DNA of 64,000 nucleotides, from NCBI GenBank assembly GCA_937941765.1, contig CALDGQ010000041.1, positions 41,450 to 105,449 of the forward strand, written 5' to 3'. The DNA comes from an uncultured Saprospiraceae bacterium. Lineage in GTDB: Bacteria; Bacteroidota; Bacteroidia; Chitinophagales; Saprospiraceae. Shown piece after piece: positions 1-8,727 of the stretch. Below the pieces are notes generated by a model. It was not told the DNA's origin and ran no database searches. It saw nothing but the letters and a program-made list of their open reading frames with translations. The position numbers and the translations under genes were made by a program. The first letter of the stretch is position 1. Each line of letters starts with the position of its first letter.

Positions 1-321
1 ATTGAAAATGCAGTTGAACACGGCCTAAGAAACAAATCGGTTGGAGGAACGGTCACTGTAACTTGCGATGACGATGATCGATATGTTTATTTGCACATTA
101 TTGATGATGGTGTCGGTAGAAAAAAAGCAAAAAAGATTGGTTCGCATGGAACCCAAAACGGATTAGCCATGTTAGAAGAATTGTTAGCAATATACAACAA
201 ACAAAATACCTACAAATTAACACAGGAATTTTTCGATGATATTTACACTACTGAGCAAGGTGTCTCCTTTGGCACTAAAGTAATCATCAAAATTCCTAAA
301 AACTACAATTATACAATATGA
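1..321 (+). CDS. LytS-type sensor histidine kinase, C-terminal fragment (cut by window edge)
   Basis: The reading frame is open from the first base and ends at a TGA, so only the last 106 residues are present. It begins with ENAVEHGL, the N-box of the ATP-binding domain of LytS/YehU-type histidine kinases, followed by a DDGVGR G1 box and a G2-like SHGTQNGLAM stretch, then a beta strand (VIIKIPK) at the end. In this family the kinase domain passes phosphate to a LytTR response regulator. That partner follows directly, with an ATGA overlap of its start on this stop, implying one operon and translational coupling. The sensor part lies outside the window, so the signal cannot be inferred. Confidence 0.85.
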   Translation: MENAVEHGLRNKSVGGTVTVTCDDDDRYVYLHIIDDGVGRKKAKKIGSHGTQNGLAMLEELLAIYNKQNTYKLTQEFFDDIYTTEQGVSFGTKVIIKIPKNYNYTI

Positions 322-1091
322 AAAATCTCCCCCTAAAATGTGTCGTACTAGAAGACGAAGATGATACTCGCAATTGGCTAATGGAAAAATTACAAAGTTT
401 TTCTGAAATTCAATTGGTTGGAGAAGCAGCCACTATTGATGACGCATTTAATTTGTTAGCACAAGCTCAACCCGATGTCGCATTCATGGATATTCGTTTG
501 ATTGGCGGTGAAGCGTTTCAATTATTAGATCGCTTGAGGCAAAATAATTTACCGATTCCATACATTGTCTGCGCTTCTGCGTTCCCAGATTATGTAATGA
601 CTGCATTGAACGATTATAGAAATTATGTTGTGCAATATTTGATGAAACCATTTGCAGAAAATTGGGAAGATAAATTTAGAAAAGCTATTGATGCAGTTAT
701 TGCAGCTAAGTTGACTAACCCAACTTATGAAAAACCTCCTACCACTCATACTTTCTTGAATTATCAAGGTGGCTTTACCAAATTTGATTTTAATAAAATT
801 GTTTACCTAGAAGCTGGCGGAGGTGGCAAATCAATTATCGTCACAGATGATCTTAATTATGAAGTAGATTATACGCTAGCAAAATTAATGGCGCTTTTTC
901 CAAACACTTTTGCTAGAATTAGTAGAAGCAATGTTATTAACACGGATCGAATAAAGTCAATCAATAAAGGAGATCGTACTTTGGAAGTTATTTGCCAACC
1001 TAAGAATAAAACGATTAATATCACGGAAACTTACTACACTGATTTTTTGGATAAATTACCATTGGCTAAAACGCAGTTGTTGGAAGAGTAA
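318..1091 (+). CDS. LytTR-family response regulator
   Basis: A 257-residue protein with a receiver domain (about 1-125) and a LytTR DNA-binding domain (about 145-245). The receiver has the acidic pair in LEDEDD (residues 12-16), the likely phospho-acceptor Asp58 in FMDIR, and the conserved Lys110 in LMKPF. The LytTR part contains KIVYLEAGGGGKSIIV and FARISRSNVINTDRI, which match the family's characteristic beta-strand and HRS/N-containing region. The start overlaps the preceding kinase stop by 4 bp. It should regulate transcription by binding direct repeats in target promoters. No target can be assigned from the window, although the neighbouring operons are mostly cell-surface genes. Confidence 0.92.
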   Translation: MKNLPLKCVVLEDEDDTRNWLMEKLQSFSEIQLVGEAATIDDAFNLLAQAQPDVAFMDIRLIGGEAFQLLDRLRQNNLPIPYIVCASAFPDYVMTALNDYRNYVVQYLMKPFAENWEDKFRKAIDAVIAAKLTNPTYEKPPTTHTFLNYQGGFTKFDFNKIVYLEAGGGGKSIIVTDDLNYEVDYTLAKLMALFPNTFARISRSNVINTDRIKSINKGDRTLEVICQPKNKTINITETYYTDFLDKLPLAKTQLLEE

Positions 1092-1186
1092 AATGAATGT
1101 CGAATATCGAAGTAGTAAACGAACCATATACATTGGTTGCTCGTACTCAACTTTAACATTCAATATTTTGCGGTTCCATATCGATT

Positions 1187-1411
1187 TTACTTCCGATGAA
1201 ACATCTTCCGAATCGTCCCAGTCGGTAAAACTTGCCATGCCCTTTCATGTGCATAGTACAATGCTAGTTTTATAAAAAACTCAATGAAGCCTATTTCTAA
1301 TGCAAGTGCTACATCTCCTGTTTTGAAATATGCAATTGCAATAATCGTTGTTGTTGCAACAATTCTCCAAGTTAAACCTTTCAGTAAACTTCGTAATCTT
1401 GATTCTTTCAT
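1187..1411 (-). CDS. DUF2061 small membrane protein
   Basis: A 74-residue protein with the features of the DUF2061 family: a basic N-terminus (KESRLRSLLKGLTWR), a first hydrophobic segment containing the IVATTTIIAIAYFKTGDV core, and a second segment beginning ALEIGFIEFFIKLALYYAHERAW. The RxxxKxxTWR and YxHERxW elements are the family hallmarks. It is predicted to sit in the inner membrane with two helices. Its function is unknown; in some bacteria the domain is fused to, or adjacent to, sulfate-assimilation genes, but no such neighbour is visible here. It converges on the response regulator with a 95-bp gap, and no clear terminator was seen between the two. Confidence 0.8.
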   Translation of the reverse strand: MKESRLRSLLKGLTWRIVATTTIIAIAYFKTGDVALALEIGFIEFFIKLALYYAHERAWQVLPTGTIRKMFHRK

Positions 1412-1527
1412 AACGGTATTTTAAAACCTAAATAATAATAGGTTTAAATTTTTTTCTGTGAAAAATAAATAATTAAACGGTATGGATAATAGTAATTTGA
1501 GGTGTAACAAGATGTAGTCATAAGAGA

Positions 1528-2766
1528 CTATTGGCCATGGGCTCGACCTTTTGCCTCTCCTTTTTTAAATTGTTCTTCTAGTTTTTTCAACTCTTCTTTT
1601 GCAGCTTCAGAAACTCCTTCGTTGATAATCGATTGAATACTTGGCTGTCCAGCATCTACCCAAGCAGTGTACCAAGAAGATCCTACAGCCAAAATCGAAG
1701 CTTGCATCCTGTCTTCTACTTGTCCATCTAGCAAATCGCTGTAAGCTCTCGTATAGGCAGCACACTGCATTCTTATGGTACGATCATTTCTGTTTTCAAA
1801 ACAATATTGTTGATCTTGCGGAAATGTCAAGCTCAATTGCTTTTCAATTGCCAACAAGCTATCTACATATTGGTGGCTTGTCAAGACAATATCCCAAAAG
1901 TATTCATTAGGATTGCTAATATATTCCGCTTGTCCTACAAAATAATCATATTCTTCATCTGCGAACAACTCAGGAATTCTGCTTTCCCAAAAACCATGAA
2001 TCCCATTTTGTCCAGTCATTTGACCGTTATAGTTTTCAGTGGTATGCAAAGGTACATGTGCATCTCCAATATAATGCCCCATTTCAGCAGAAAGTTGAAG
2101 AATTCTTGACGCATCTTTTGCTTCAAATGCTTTTGTTAATCTGCGCTGCATACTTTCCAAATGATAAGGAACAATTCCATATCCTGAAAATTGGTCAATT
2201 CCAAAAGCACTCGTGCAATTAATGTTAACACCAGCATATTGTAGCATTTTGGTCAATTCCTCACAATCTATTAACCAATCATCTTCATAATAAAGCGGTA
2301 AAATTTCAGACTTGTAGAAACCTTTGTACGTTTCTTCAGTAACAATAGCATTGTTATGTTTTTTTAACAACAAGTCTCCGTCTTTATATTCCATGACATC
2401 TTTCCCAAAAACTAAAATCGTATCTTCTTTTTCATTGACAATAAATACATCTGTATATTTTACCAACACATCGGTCCATTGACGAGGTACATTTTCAAAA
2501 GGATAAGTCCCATGATGATCCAAATCGATATAGTGGCGAACCGCTTCATGCTTGGTTGCATACCGACGTTTGTCAGGATCAACTGCATGTTCTGTTATGA
2601 ACTCAATATTATTTTTGTAAAACCCGAAAATCTCTTGAGGCAAAGTAAATACTGCCATTCTATTGATGCGACGATGGCCAAAAAAGCCCCATGCTTCTGG
2701 AGCAACTGCAGTTGCTAGAAATATAGGCACTACTAATAATAATGACCATTTGAAAATCTTGTTCAT
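1528..2766 (-). CDS. Secreted zinc-dependent phospholipase C / S1-P1 nuclease-like protein
   Basis: A 412-residue protein with a signal peptide (about 1-25) ending just before WGFFGH. In the zinc phospholipase C/P1 nuclease superfamily the mature N-terminal Trp coordinates zinc, and the WGxxGH spacing (Trp26, His31) is that of P1 nuclease. Further ligand-like motifs are HYIDLDHHG (about residues 78-86), HYIGDAHVPLH (an HxxxDxxxxxH zinc triad) and IHGFWE. The last pairs His with Glu, as in phospholipase C, where P1 nuclease has Asp. The enzyme should act outside the inner membrane on phospholipid, nucleic acid or another phosphoester. The C-terminus is charged (KKLEEQFKKGEAKGRA), and there is no T9SS sorting domain. 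The zinc fold is secure; the substrate is not. Confidence 0.85.
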   Translation of the reverse strand: MNKIFKWSLLLVVPIFLATAVAPEAWGFFGHRRINRMAVFTLPQEIFGFYKNNIEFITEHAVDPDKRRYATKHEAVRHYIDLDHHGTYPFENVPRQWTDVLVKYTDVFIVNEKEDTILVFGKDVMEYKDGDLLLKKHNNAIVTEETYKGFYKSEILPLYYEDDWLIDCEELTKMLQYAGVNINCTSAFGIDQFSGYGIVPYHLESMQRRLTKAFEAKDASRILQLSAEMGHYIGDAHVPLHTTENYNGQMTGQNGIHGFWESRIPELFADEEYDYFVGQAEYISNPNEYFWDIVLTSHQYVDSLLAIEKQLSLTFPQDQQYCFENRNDRTIRMQCAAYTRAYSDLLDGQVEDRMQASILAVGSSWYTAWVDAGQPSIQSIINEGVSEAAKEELKKLEEQFKKGEAKGRAHGQ

Positions 2767-2967
2767 AGCGTGATTGTTATTTGATTTGGATATGAATGCT
2801 TTCTTTCCTCGTTTACTAAACTTCTAAAGGTTGGTAAACGTTGCCAAAAAAACAATTTGAAAACGATTTTACCTTTAATGTTTATCAAACTTGTACAGCT
2901 TAATCAACAAGAATTCGAGTGTTGTTAAACATCATAATCCGCTTTCAGATAAACAAGATAAGGACAT

Positions 2968-3978
2968 TTATTCAAAGAAAAATCCATAACCCCACAAAAT
3001 CTTCTGAAACAACAGATGTTGCACCAACATAAAGTCACCAGTGCTGGTATCACACCAGTATTTTTCAATAGCAGAATTGGCTCCAACGACGTGTTCTGGT
3101 GTTAATAACTCACCATTTTTATAAGTAGCAATTGGAAATAGTTTAATTTTCTTTTCAGTCCCATCCGATTTTTTTACGGATATAATACTGAATGGGATTA
3201 AGGATTTAATTGAATCTTGTTTGGGCACTTGATTCTCAAAAGATTCAGCAATTAGGCTTTCAAAGTTCATTAAAAAAGCTTGTGCTTGACCTTGGTGCAT
3301 TTCCTTTTTTATTTTTGGAGTCGTTGGATAAAAAGGATCCACCTCATACTTTCTGCCTTTTTTCTTTAAAATAAATGATTCATCTTTTTGTAACGGATAC
3401 TCGACCGAAACCTCAGTTATGTCTTCCATCTTTTCATGAAAAACTGATTTATCTCGCCATTGCATTTCCGTCAATTTATAACGTGCACGTAGGCCACCAA
3501 CCCAACCTGGAATATGCGAAACATAGGGTCTTTCTGCACCTTCCATTATCATATAAGTCCCTTCTTCATCGTTGGTCATACCGCCTACATAATAGGCTTT
3601 CATTTTATCCCCAGCTTTGTTGTACAACTCCACTTTGATTCCTTGGGTCGCTAGATTCTTTACCATCAAAGGTTCCATTGCATTTGCTGGTAAAAATTTC
3701 ACTTTTACTTTTTCGATCACTCCTAACAATGCTTCCATGGAACTTGGATTCACTCTATATTTATCGTTGATGATCCAATGATCGCTTTTTCTAACCAAGG
3801 TATTGGCCTTTTTATTTCTATCCGCAATGAAAATTTTATGAACTGTAGAGATGTCTTCAATATTAAAATCTTTGTCAGAATAATCGAAAGAACGTTTATC
3901 TTCTTTGCTTGTTAGGTAATATGCACTCGCAGAACCGAGCAGCGCAAATATCACTAGTAGAAAGGCTATTTTTTTCAT
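2968..3978 (-). CDS. DUF4340 domain protein, gld-locus neighbour
   Basis: A 336-residue protein with one N-terminal hydrophobic segment (about 4-22), which should anchor it in, or carry it across, the inner membrane. The rest fits the DUF4340 family: repeated beta-rich units with the KxxxWxI pattern (VRKSDHWIIND) and phrases such as VELYNKAGDKMKAYYVGG and DEEGTYMIMEGAERPYV. DUF4340 genes commonly follow gldG/ABC-type auxiliary transporter genes in Bacteroidota, and this one lies downstream of gldG on the same strand. A 370-bp spacer with a palindromic repeat element separates them, so co-transcription is uncertain. A role in assembling or operating the GldAFG transporter is inferred from context only. 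Confidence 0.82.
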   Translation of the reverse strand: MKKIAFLLVIFALLGSASAYYLTSKEDKRSFDYSDKDFNIEDISTVHKIFIADRNKKANTLVRKSDHWIINDKYRVNPSSMEALLGVIEKVKVKFLPANAMEPLMVKNLATQGIKVELYNKAGDKMKAYYVGGMTNDEEGTYMIMEGAERPYVSHIPGWVGGLRARYKLTEMQWRDKSVFHEKMEDITEVSVEYPLQKDESFILKKKGRKYEVDPFYPTTPKIKKEMHQGQAQAFLMNFESLIAESFENQVPKQDSIKSLIPFSIISVKKSDGTEKKIKLFPIATYKNGELLTPEHVVGANSAIEKYWCDTSTGDFMLVQHLLFQKILWGYGFFFE

Positions 3979-4025
3979 AATTTGTTTTTTTCTCTTCTCG
4001 TTTTCTCTTCTCCTGAAGTCGATTC

Positions 4026-4323
4026 GAATGTATGATTTATGATGTATGATTTATGATATTATCGTTCATATGCGAGCTTGCGTTTTTACCCTTATTCTCC
4101 TTGCTCACTTATGCAACGATAGGAAGGTTTCTAACCTCTCCGCCAAACGTCAAAAACAAGTTTTTCGGTTTTTACCTTCTTTCTCCTTGCTCACGTATGC
4201 TCCGATAGGAAGGTTTCCAAACCTCTCCGCCAAACGTCCACACACCTTCGTCCAACTACATATGCACACGCAATAACGATCCTATCATACATCATACATT
4301 CAAATGATCCCGAGTCTTCGGGA
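4026..4323. repeat. Palindrome-bounded non-coding repeat element between gldG and the DUF4340 gene
   Basis: The 370-bp gap between the two leftward genes carries related sequences in opposite orientation at its ends: GAATGTATGAT then ATGATGTATGAT near 4026-4050, and ATCATACATCATACATTC at 4284-4301. Inside are two imperfect direct copies of about 68 bp (about 4084-4151 and 4170-4238). They share CTCCTTGCTCAC, CGATAGGAAGGTTT and CCTCTCCGCCAAACGTC. A small hairpin TCCCGA-GTCT-TCGGGA follows at 4308-4323. A forward open frame of 76 codons exists here, but it is made of the repeat and has no protein-like features. The structure suggests a small mobile or REP-type element. No coding function is supported. 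Confidence 0.6.
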
Positions 4324-4348
4324 GCATGAGAAAATTATCATACATCAA

Positions 4349-6049
4349 CTAAGACGCATACTTCCGTTTCCTTCTCCAATTAAATAACAATCCAAATACA
4401 AGTAGGAATAATAGTGGTAATCCGATATTAATTAATTGCCAAAATCCTTTTTCTTTGGTTGCTTTTACGGTGTCCAACATTCTTAATTTCACTTCTTTGG
4501 AACGCGCCTCAATCACTCCATTGGTGTCCATCATATATTCCACCGCATTGACTAAAAAGTCCTTATTGGCGAATTGATAATTTTCGTATTTATTGTATCC
4601 TAGTGGTCGGATTGCATCTTGTGAAGGATCAACTGGATTTTTGATGATGTCACCATCTGATACTACCAACATTTTCGTGTCTACACTTTTCGATCGTACT
4701 TGCACATTCATTTGTGCTAAACTCGACTTCATATCTTCTGTCACTCGATTTTCATATAAGGATGGGAAAACACCTTCTAACATCACTGCTAATGGTTGAG
4801 GTCCTTTGTTAAATTTAGTTGGATCTGGTTTGTATTTTAGGATTTCAAAATTCAATCGGACTGGTATGAACTGCATTCTTGAATATTGAGAAGACTCCAA
4901 TAAAATAGTTTTCTCAATCGGTGTTTTAGTTTTTATAGTATCAATCGATCCTGGAAACATTAAATTGATTCGATCCAAATTTTTCGCAACTGGGTGATCA
5001 CTTTTAGGCGTGGCAACAATGTGATAATACCATGGAAATAAATCTAGTTGTTTTGCATTTCCAACTTTCCCAATCCCCATTGGAATTCTGGAACATTGTA
5101 GATCCAATACTAAATTGGGTTGAATTCGAACACCATATTTATAGAGTTGGTCTTCCAAATTTAATGGATAATCCATCGGGACATAATTAGCAGTCCGTCG
5201 CAAACTATCTAGATGTACATTTAAACGATCGACCAACCAGATGACTTTTCCACCATTCATGATGTATTGATCAATTTTGAATTTCTGTTGTTCTGAAAAA
5301 GCAATACGTGGTCGTGCGACTATTAAAACATTAACTTCTGGATTGATAACAACAATGGAATCTAAATTAATTCTTCCTGTATTATAAAATTGACGCAAAG
5401 TAGTTTCAAAATCTCTAGTTTGAATTTCTTCTAATTCTCCATGACCTGTTGTAAATAATACAGCAGGTTTGCGATTGGTTCTTAGTTTCTGAATGGCATT
5501 TGCAATTTTGTATTCCAGAAGTGCTACTGAATTATTCAAGACAACTTCATCAGGCATTCCTGGTATTTCATTTTCTAACAAATTGACTACATATTCTCTA
5601 TTTTTGTAGTATAACATTGCATATGGATAAATGAGCTGTTCGGATACTTCATTTGAACTTGCCAGTCTTAAATTAATTGGATTAATTCCATACTCTGACA
5701 ATTGTTGACGACGAGCATTTATTTCATCAACAGTTCCTTCTCCCGGATTGACAAATTCATATTCTACATAGCCAGTTTCTGATCTAAAATCATCCAAAAC
5801 TTCTCGGATAGATGTTTGCAGACGTTTGAATCCAGCTGGAAATTCTCCATCCAACAATACTTTCACAAAAACTACTTCGTCTACGTTTGCTAATAAATCT
5901 TTTGTTGCAGGAGTCAATGTAAATCGTTTGTCTTCTGTCAAGTCAATTTTGCCATAAAAAGCAGTAGCCAGAATATTGACAAATATTAGGATGCCAATAA
6001 TCAGTAAAAGCTGAAGTATAGATTTTGTTTTCTTTTTGGAATCTGCCAT
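4349..6049 (-). CDS. gldG: Gliding-motility ABC transporter auxiliary/substrate-binding protein GldG
   Basis: A 566-residue protein with an N-terminal transmembrane helix (about 12-30), followed by KIDLTEDKRFTLTPATKDLL, the typical opening of the GldG/ABC_transp_aux family. A long periplasmic domain contains TTGHGELE and GGKVIWLVDRL, and a C-terminal helix (about 537-557) ends in a basic tail (NWRRKRKYAS). In Flavobacterium, GldG works with GldF and the ATPase GldA in a transporter required for gliding and surface colonisation; the transported substrate is not known. It lies 7 bp downstream of gldF in the same leftward operon. Length and both membrane anchors match the family. Confidence 0.93.
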   Translation of the reverse strand: MADSKKKTKSILQLLLIIGILIFVNILATAFYGKIDLTEDKRFTLTPATKDLLANVDEVVFVKVLLDGEFPAGFKRLQTSIREVLDDFRSETGYVEYEFVNPGEGTVDEINARRQQLSEYGINPINLRLASSNEVSEQLIYPYAMLYYKNREYVVNLLENEIPGMPDEVVLNNSVALLEYKIANAIQKLRTNRKPAVLFTTGHGELEEIQTRDFETTLRQFYNTGRINLDSIVVINPEVNVLIVARPRIAFSEQQKFKIDQYIMNGGKVIWLVDRLNVHLDSLRRTANYVPMDYPLNLEDQLYKYGVRIQPNLVLDLQCSRIPMGIGKVGNAKQLDLFPWYYHIVATPKSDHPVAKNLDRINLMFPGSIDTIKTKTPIEKTILLESSQYSRMQFIPVRLNFEILKYKPDPTKFNKGPQPLAVMLEGVFPSLYENRVTEDMKSSLAQMNVQVRSKSVDTKMLVVSDGDIIKNPVDPSQDAIRPLGYNKYENYQFANKDFLVNAVEYMMDTNGVIEARSKEVKLRMLDTVKATKEKGFWQLINIGLPLLFLLVFGLLFNWRRKRKYAS

Positions 6050-6056
6050 TATCTTG

Positions 6057-6788
6057 TTACCATTTTCTACGTTCCATAACTGTCAAAGTACCAAACAGGA
6101 ACAGGATGATGAGTGAAATAAAATATATAATATCTCTAGAGTCGATAATGCCGCGACTGATTGAATTGTAGTGATAATCGATTCCAATCATTTGAACTAT
6201 GTCATCTGTTTTTCCAAAAAAGATCGGCAATTTGCTTAAAAAACTAAATGCCCAGAAAAACAAAAAGCAAATAAAGACTGCTAACAAAAATGAAACAATC
6301 TGATTATCGGTCAATGAAGATGCAAATATGCCGATTGCAACAAACGCTGCACTTAAAAATATCAGTCCTATATAAGACCCCATGATTGCTCCAGAATCTA
6401 AATTCCCTTTAGGTGCACCTAATTGATGAATGGTATAGTAATAGATTAAGGTTGGAACTAAAGCGAAAACAACCAAGGCCAAACTCGCAAAGTATTTTCC
6501 CAAGATAATTTCCATATCATGCAATGGACGAGTTGCCAACAATTCTATCGTTCCACTTTGATTTTCTTCTGCAAATGTCCGCATCGTAATTGCTGGAATC
6601 AAAAACATAAAGATAACGGGTGCCAAGCTAAACAACTGATCCAGTGTCGCAAATTTATATTCTAACAATGAAGAATCGGGAAATACCCACATCATCAATC
6701 CCAAAAAAACAAGGAACACACCAATCACAATGTATCCAATCAGGGAACTAAAAAACGTATTGATTTCTTTTAGGAAAATTCCTATCAT
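6057..6788 (-). CDS. gldF: Gliding-motility ABC transporter permease GldF
   Basis: A 243-residue inner-membrane protein with about six hydrophobic helices, including segments near residues 14-35, 52-65, 104-125, 135-155, 167-187 and 220-236. The MRTFAEENQSGTIELLATRP stretch is the conserved cytoplasmic loop of GldF/NosY-type ABC-2 permeases. It forms the membrane channel partner of GldA, with GldG as accessory. Its ATG overlaps the stop of the upstream unknown secreted gene by 4 bp, and gldG follows after 7 bp, so the three should be co-translated. Nothing is truncated. Confidence 0.94.
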   Translation of the reverse strand: MIGIFLKEINTFFSSLIGYIVIGVFLVFLGLMMWVFPDSSLLEYKFATLDQLFSLAPVIFMFLIPAITMRTFAEENQSGTIELLATRPLHDMEIILGKYFASLALVVFALVPTLIYYYTIHQLGAPKGNLDSGAIMGSYIGLIFLSAAFVAIGIFASSLTDNQIVSFLLAVFICFLFFWAFSFLSKLPIFFGKTDDIVQMIGIDYHYNSISRGIIDSRDIIYFISLIILFLFGTLTVMERRKW

Positions 6789-7471
6789 TTCTCTTTGGTT
6801 TTGGCTGTCGTTTTATTGACTAGCACTTCATTTCTATCATTATATATCAACAAACATTTGAATAATTTTTCAGACACTTCCTCTTCCTTTAAATTAGTTA
6901 AGGATGCCATCAATTGCACATCATCTTTTATCCAATGTTTGAAATTTTCAACTTTAAAATATTCGATCATTCCATCTTCTAAACGCAGCATCATTTCATT
7001 CCTAACCGTCTCAGTAACAGATACTTCTGCTGTTCTGAAAGGCGCTTTTGTTAATGGATTATAAGCAGAAATAGCAGCAGTTTTGGGCTGTTCTTCATCA
7101 TAAGTGAAGTAACAGATTTTTCCTCTCACGCGCATTCCTGCAAATCTTTCTAACACTTCATTTTCAAGATTCAAATTAATATATGGAACGCCGTCTATGC
7201 TAAAACCCCATACATTTTCTAAGTTTTTGTCTGCTGCAACGATGTAAAATATCTTTTCCGATTTTGCTGTAAAAGTCAATGGATTTTGAAATAAATTCAC
7301 GCTCACTTCACTCCACTTATAAACTGGTTTATTATTTTTAAAATCCTCAAAACTCAGATATATGCCATCTTCAAACAAATAATTTTTTGTCATCACTTCC
7401 TGCTCTTGTGCATTCAACGAAAAACCTTGAAAAATAAAAAGCAGTATTGTTATGTAAATGATTTTTTTCAC
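6785..7471 (-). CDS. Unknown secreted protein embedded between gldA and gldF
   Basis: I do not recognise this 228-residue protein. It has a clear signal peptide (KKIIYITILLFIFQGFSLNAQ, cleavage near residue 22) and no further membrane segment. The mature part alternates hydrophobic and polar residues, consistent with a beta-rich fold, and includes KPVYKWSEVSVN, FYIVAADKNLENVWGFSIDG and MLRLEDGMIEYFKVENFK. It has no lipobox and no T9SS sorting domain. Both ends overlap neighbours by 4 bp (gldA stop with its start; its stop with the gldF start). That makes it an integral cistron of the gld operon and suggests a periplasmic accessory role for the transporter. The function is inferred only from position. 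Confidence 0.82.
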   Translation of the reverse strand: MKKIIYITILLFIFQGFSLNAQEQEVMTKNYLFEDGIYLSFEDFKNNKPVYKWSEVSVNLFQNPLTFTAKSEKIFYIVAADKNLENVWGFSIDGVPYINLNLENEVLERFAGMRVRGKICYFTYDEEQPKTAAISAYNPLTKAPFRTAEVSVTETVRNEMMLRLEDGMIEYFKVENFKHWIKDDVQLMASLTNLKEEEVSEKLFKCLLIYNDRNEVLVNKTTAKTKEK

Positions 7472-8385
7472 TTATCCGCTTTGTAAGTTAATTCCTGGAA
7501 AACATCTTCAACGCTTGAAACCTCTTTTTTCATTTCCAATAATGTCAATTGATTCGCTACAGCAAAATCAAAAATGTCTTTTCTAAAATCAGTATCTGAA
7601 TTGGCAAATAATTCGAATTGCTTATCATTTATTTTTTTAACATCATCTACCCCACTGATATTTTTCAATCTCGCGATATCCGCTTTTTGCAAAAACTCAA
7701 CCGTCACCATTGTTTTGTTAGAAATTCTATTTTGCAATGCAGCTATTGGATCATCTGCCACAATTTTTCCTCGATTGATAATCAAAACACGATCACAAAG
7801 TTGTTGAACTTCTTGCATGATGTGTGTTGAAAAAATCACCGTTTTCTCTTTTCCCAATTGTTTGATAAGGCTACGTATTTCGACCAATTGATTTGGGTCC
7901 AATCCGGAAGTAGGTTCGTCTAAAATCAAGACATCTGGATCGTGCAACATCGCTTGAGCCAACCCGACTCTTTGTCGATATCCTTTGGATAAAGCACCGA
8001 TTAATTTCTTCTGTTCCAACTCAAGACCCGTCAATTCTATCAATTCATCTATCCGTTTTTTAGCTGGACGAATTTTATGTAGCCTTGCAAAAAAGCGGAG
8101 ATATTCGCGAACATACATACTTTTATAAAGCGGATTATGCTCCGGTAAATAGCCGATATGATGACGTACATCAATGGGATTTTTCTCTACATCAAAACCA
8201 CAAACTTCAGCACTTCCTTGGGATTGCGGTATAAAGCAGGTCAAAATCTTCATCGTTGTAGTCTTTCCGGCACCGTTTGGTCCAAGAAAACCGAGTACTT
8301 CTCCTTTCTTAGCTTCAAATGAGATCTCATCAACTGCTCGTTGACTCCCATAGATTTTTGTTAACTGATTGACTTTTACTGACAT
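7468..8385 (-). CDS. gldA: Gliding-motility ABC transporter ATP-binding protein GldA
   Basis: A 305-residue ABC ATPase. Visible motifs are Walker A GPNGAGKTT (residues 35-43), the signature LSKGYRQRVGLAQAM, Walker B DVLILDEPTSGLDP and the H-loop FSTHIMQEVQQLCDRVLII. The C-terminal region (about 220-305) is the DUF4162-like extension usual in GldA/NatA-type subunits. It powers the GldF/GldG transporter at the cytoplasmic face. It is the first gene of the leftward gld operon. A TAAATTTG box, a perfect TANNTTTG match, lies 19 bp upstream of the start (8405-8412 on the complement). The gld assignment rests on the adjacent gldF and gldG as much as on its own sequence. Confidence 0.93.
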   Translation of the reverse strand: MSVKVNQLTKIYGSQRAVDEISFEAKKGEVLGFLGPNGAGKTTTMKILTCFIPQSQGSAEVCGFDVEKNPIDVRHHIGYLPEHNPLYKSMYVREYLRFFARLHKIRPAKKRIDELIELTGLELEQKKLIGALSKGYRQRVGLAQAMLHDPDVLILDEPTSGLDPNQLVEIRSLIKQLGKEKTVIFSTHIMQEVQQLCDRVLIINRGKIVADDPIAALQNRISNKTMVTVEFLQKADIARLKNISGVDDVKKINDKQFELFANSDTDFRKDIFDFAVANQLTLLEMKKEVSSVEDVFQELTYKADK

Positions 8386-8727
8386 AGGTAGTTTATCAAA
8401 GGTGCAAATTTAAGCCAAAAAATGAGTTAAAGCTGATAAATTGCACTTAAATTGTTTCTCTTGCTGAATAAATCTAAGCAAATCATAAATTGAATCAAAG
8501 AGAAATAAAACGTTTGGCTTTATGATATATTTCAAAATGTTCACACACTCATTCCAATTGAATCTTCAAGTAGCAAAGTGTAGTGCTTACTCATTTATTA
8601 TCTGTATTAATTTTTTGTTAATAATGTCTTACTTACAACAGTATTAAAAAAATACGACAACAATATTTTTGTCAAATGGGTTACCTATCTTTATCGTTAT
8701 CTTTATAGTCTACAAAATTCCACAATA
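8386..8727. other. Divergent intergenic region between gldA and the DUF547 lipoprotein gene
   Basis: This AT-rich 342-bp gap separates divergently transcribed genes. The only clear element is the leftward TAAATTTG box near gldA. On the rightward side TATCTTTA (about 8686-8693) resembles the Bacteroidota -7 box imperfectly and is preceded by TTTTTG, but the spacing is shorter than the usual 17-23 bp. No open frame with coding features or strong hairpin was seen. Confidence 0.5.
8405..8412 (-). promoter_or_regulatory. Candidate -7 promoter box for the gld operon
   Basis: The complement reads TAAATTTG, a perfect match to the Bacteroidota sigma-A -7 consensus TANNTTTG. It lies 19 bp before the gldA start, giving a short leader. 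No convincing -33 TTG was found at the expected spacing, so it is a candidate only. Confidence 0.45.

Noticed and set aside
1093..1275. Small forward frame downstream of the response regulator
   Set aside because: It overlaps the DUF2061 gene on the opposite strand and its sequence is only the antisense of that gene plus spacer.
4046..4276. A 76-codon forward frame in the gldG-DUF4340 spacer
   Set aside because: It is built from two direct copies of a non-coding repeat and has no protein-like features.
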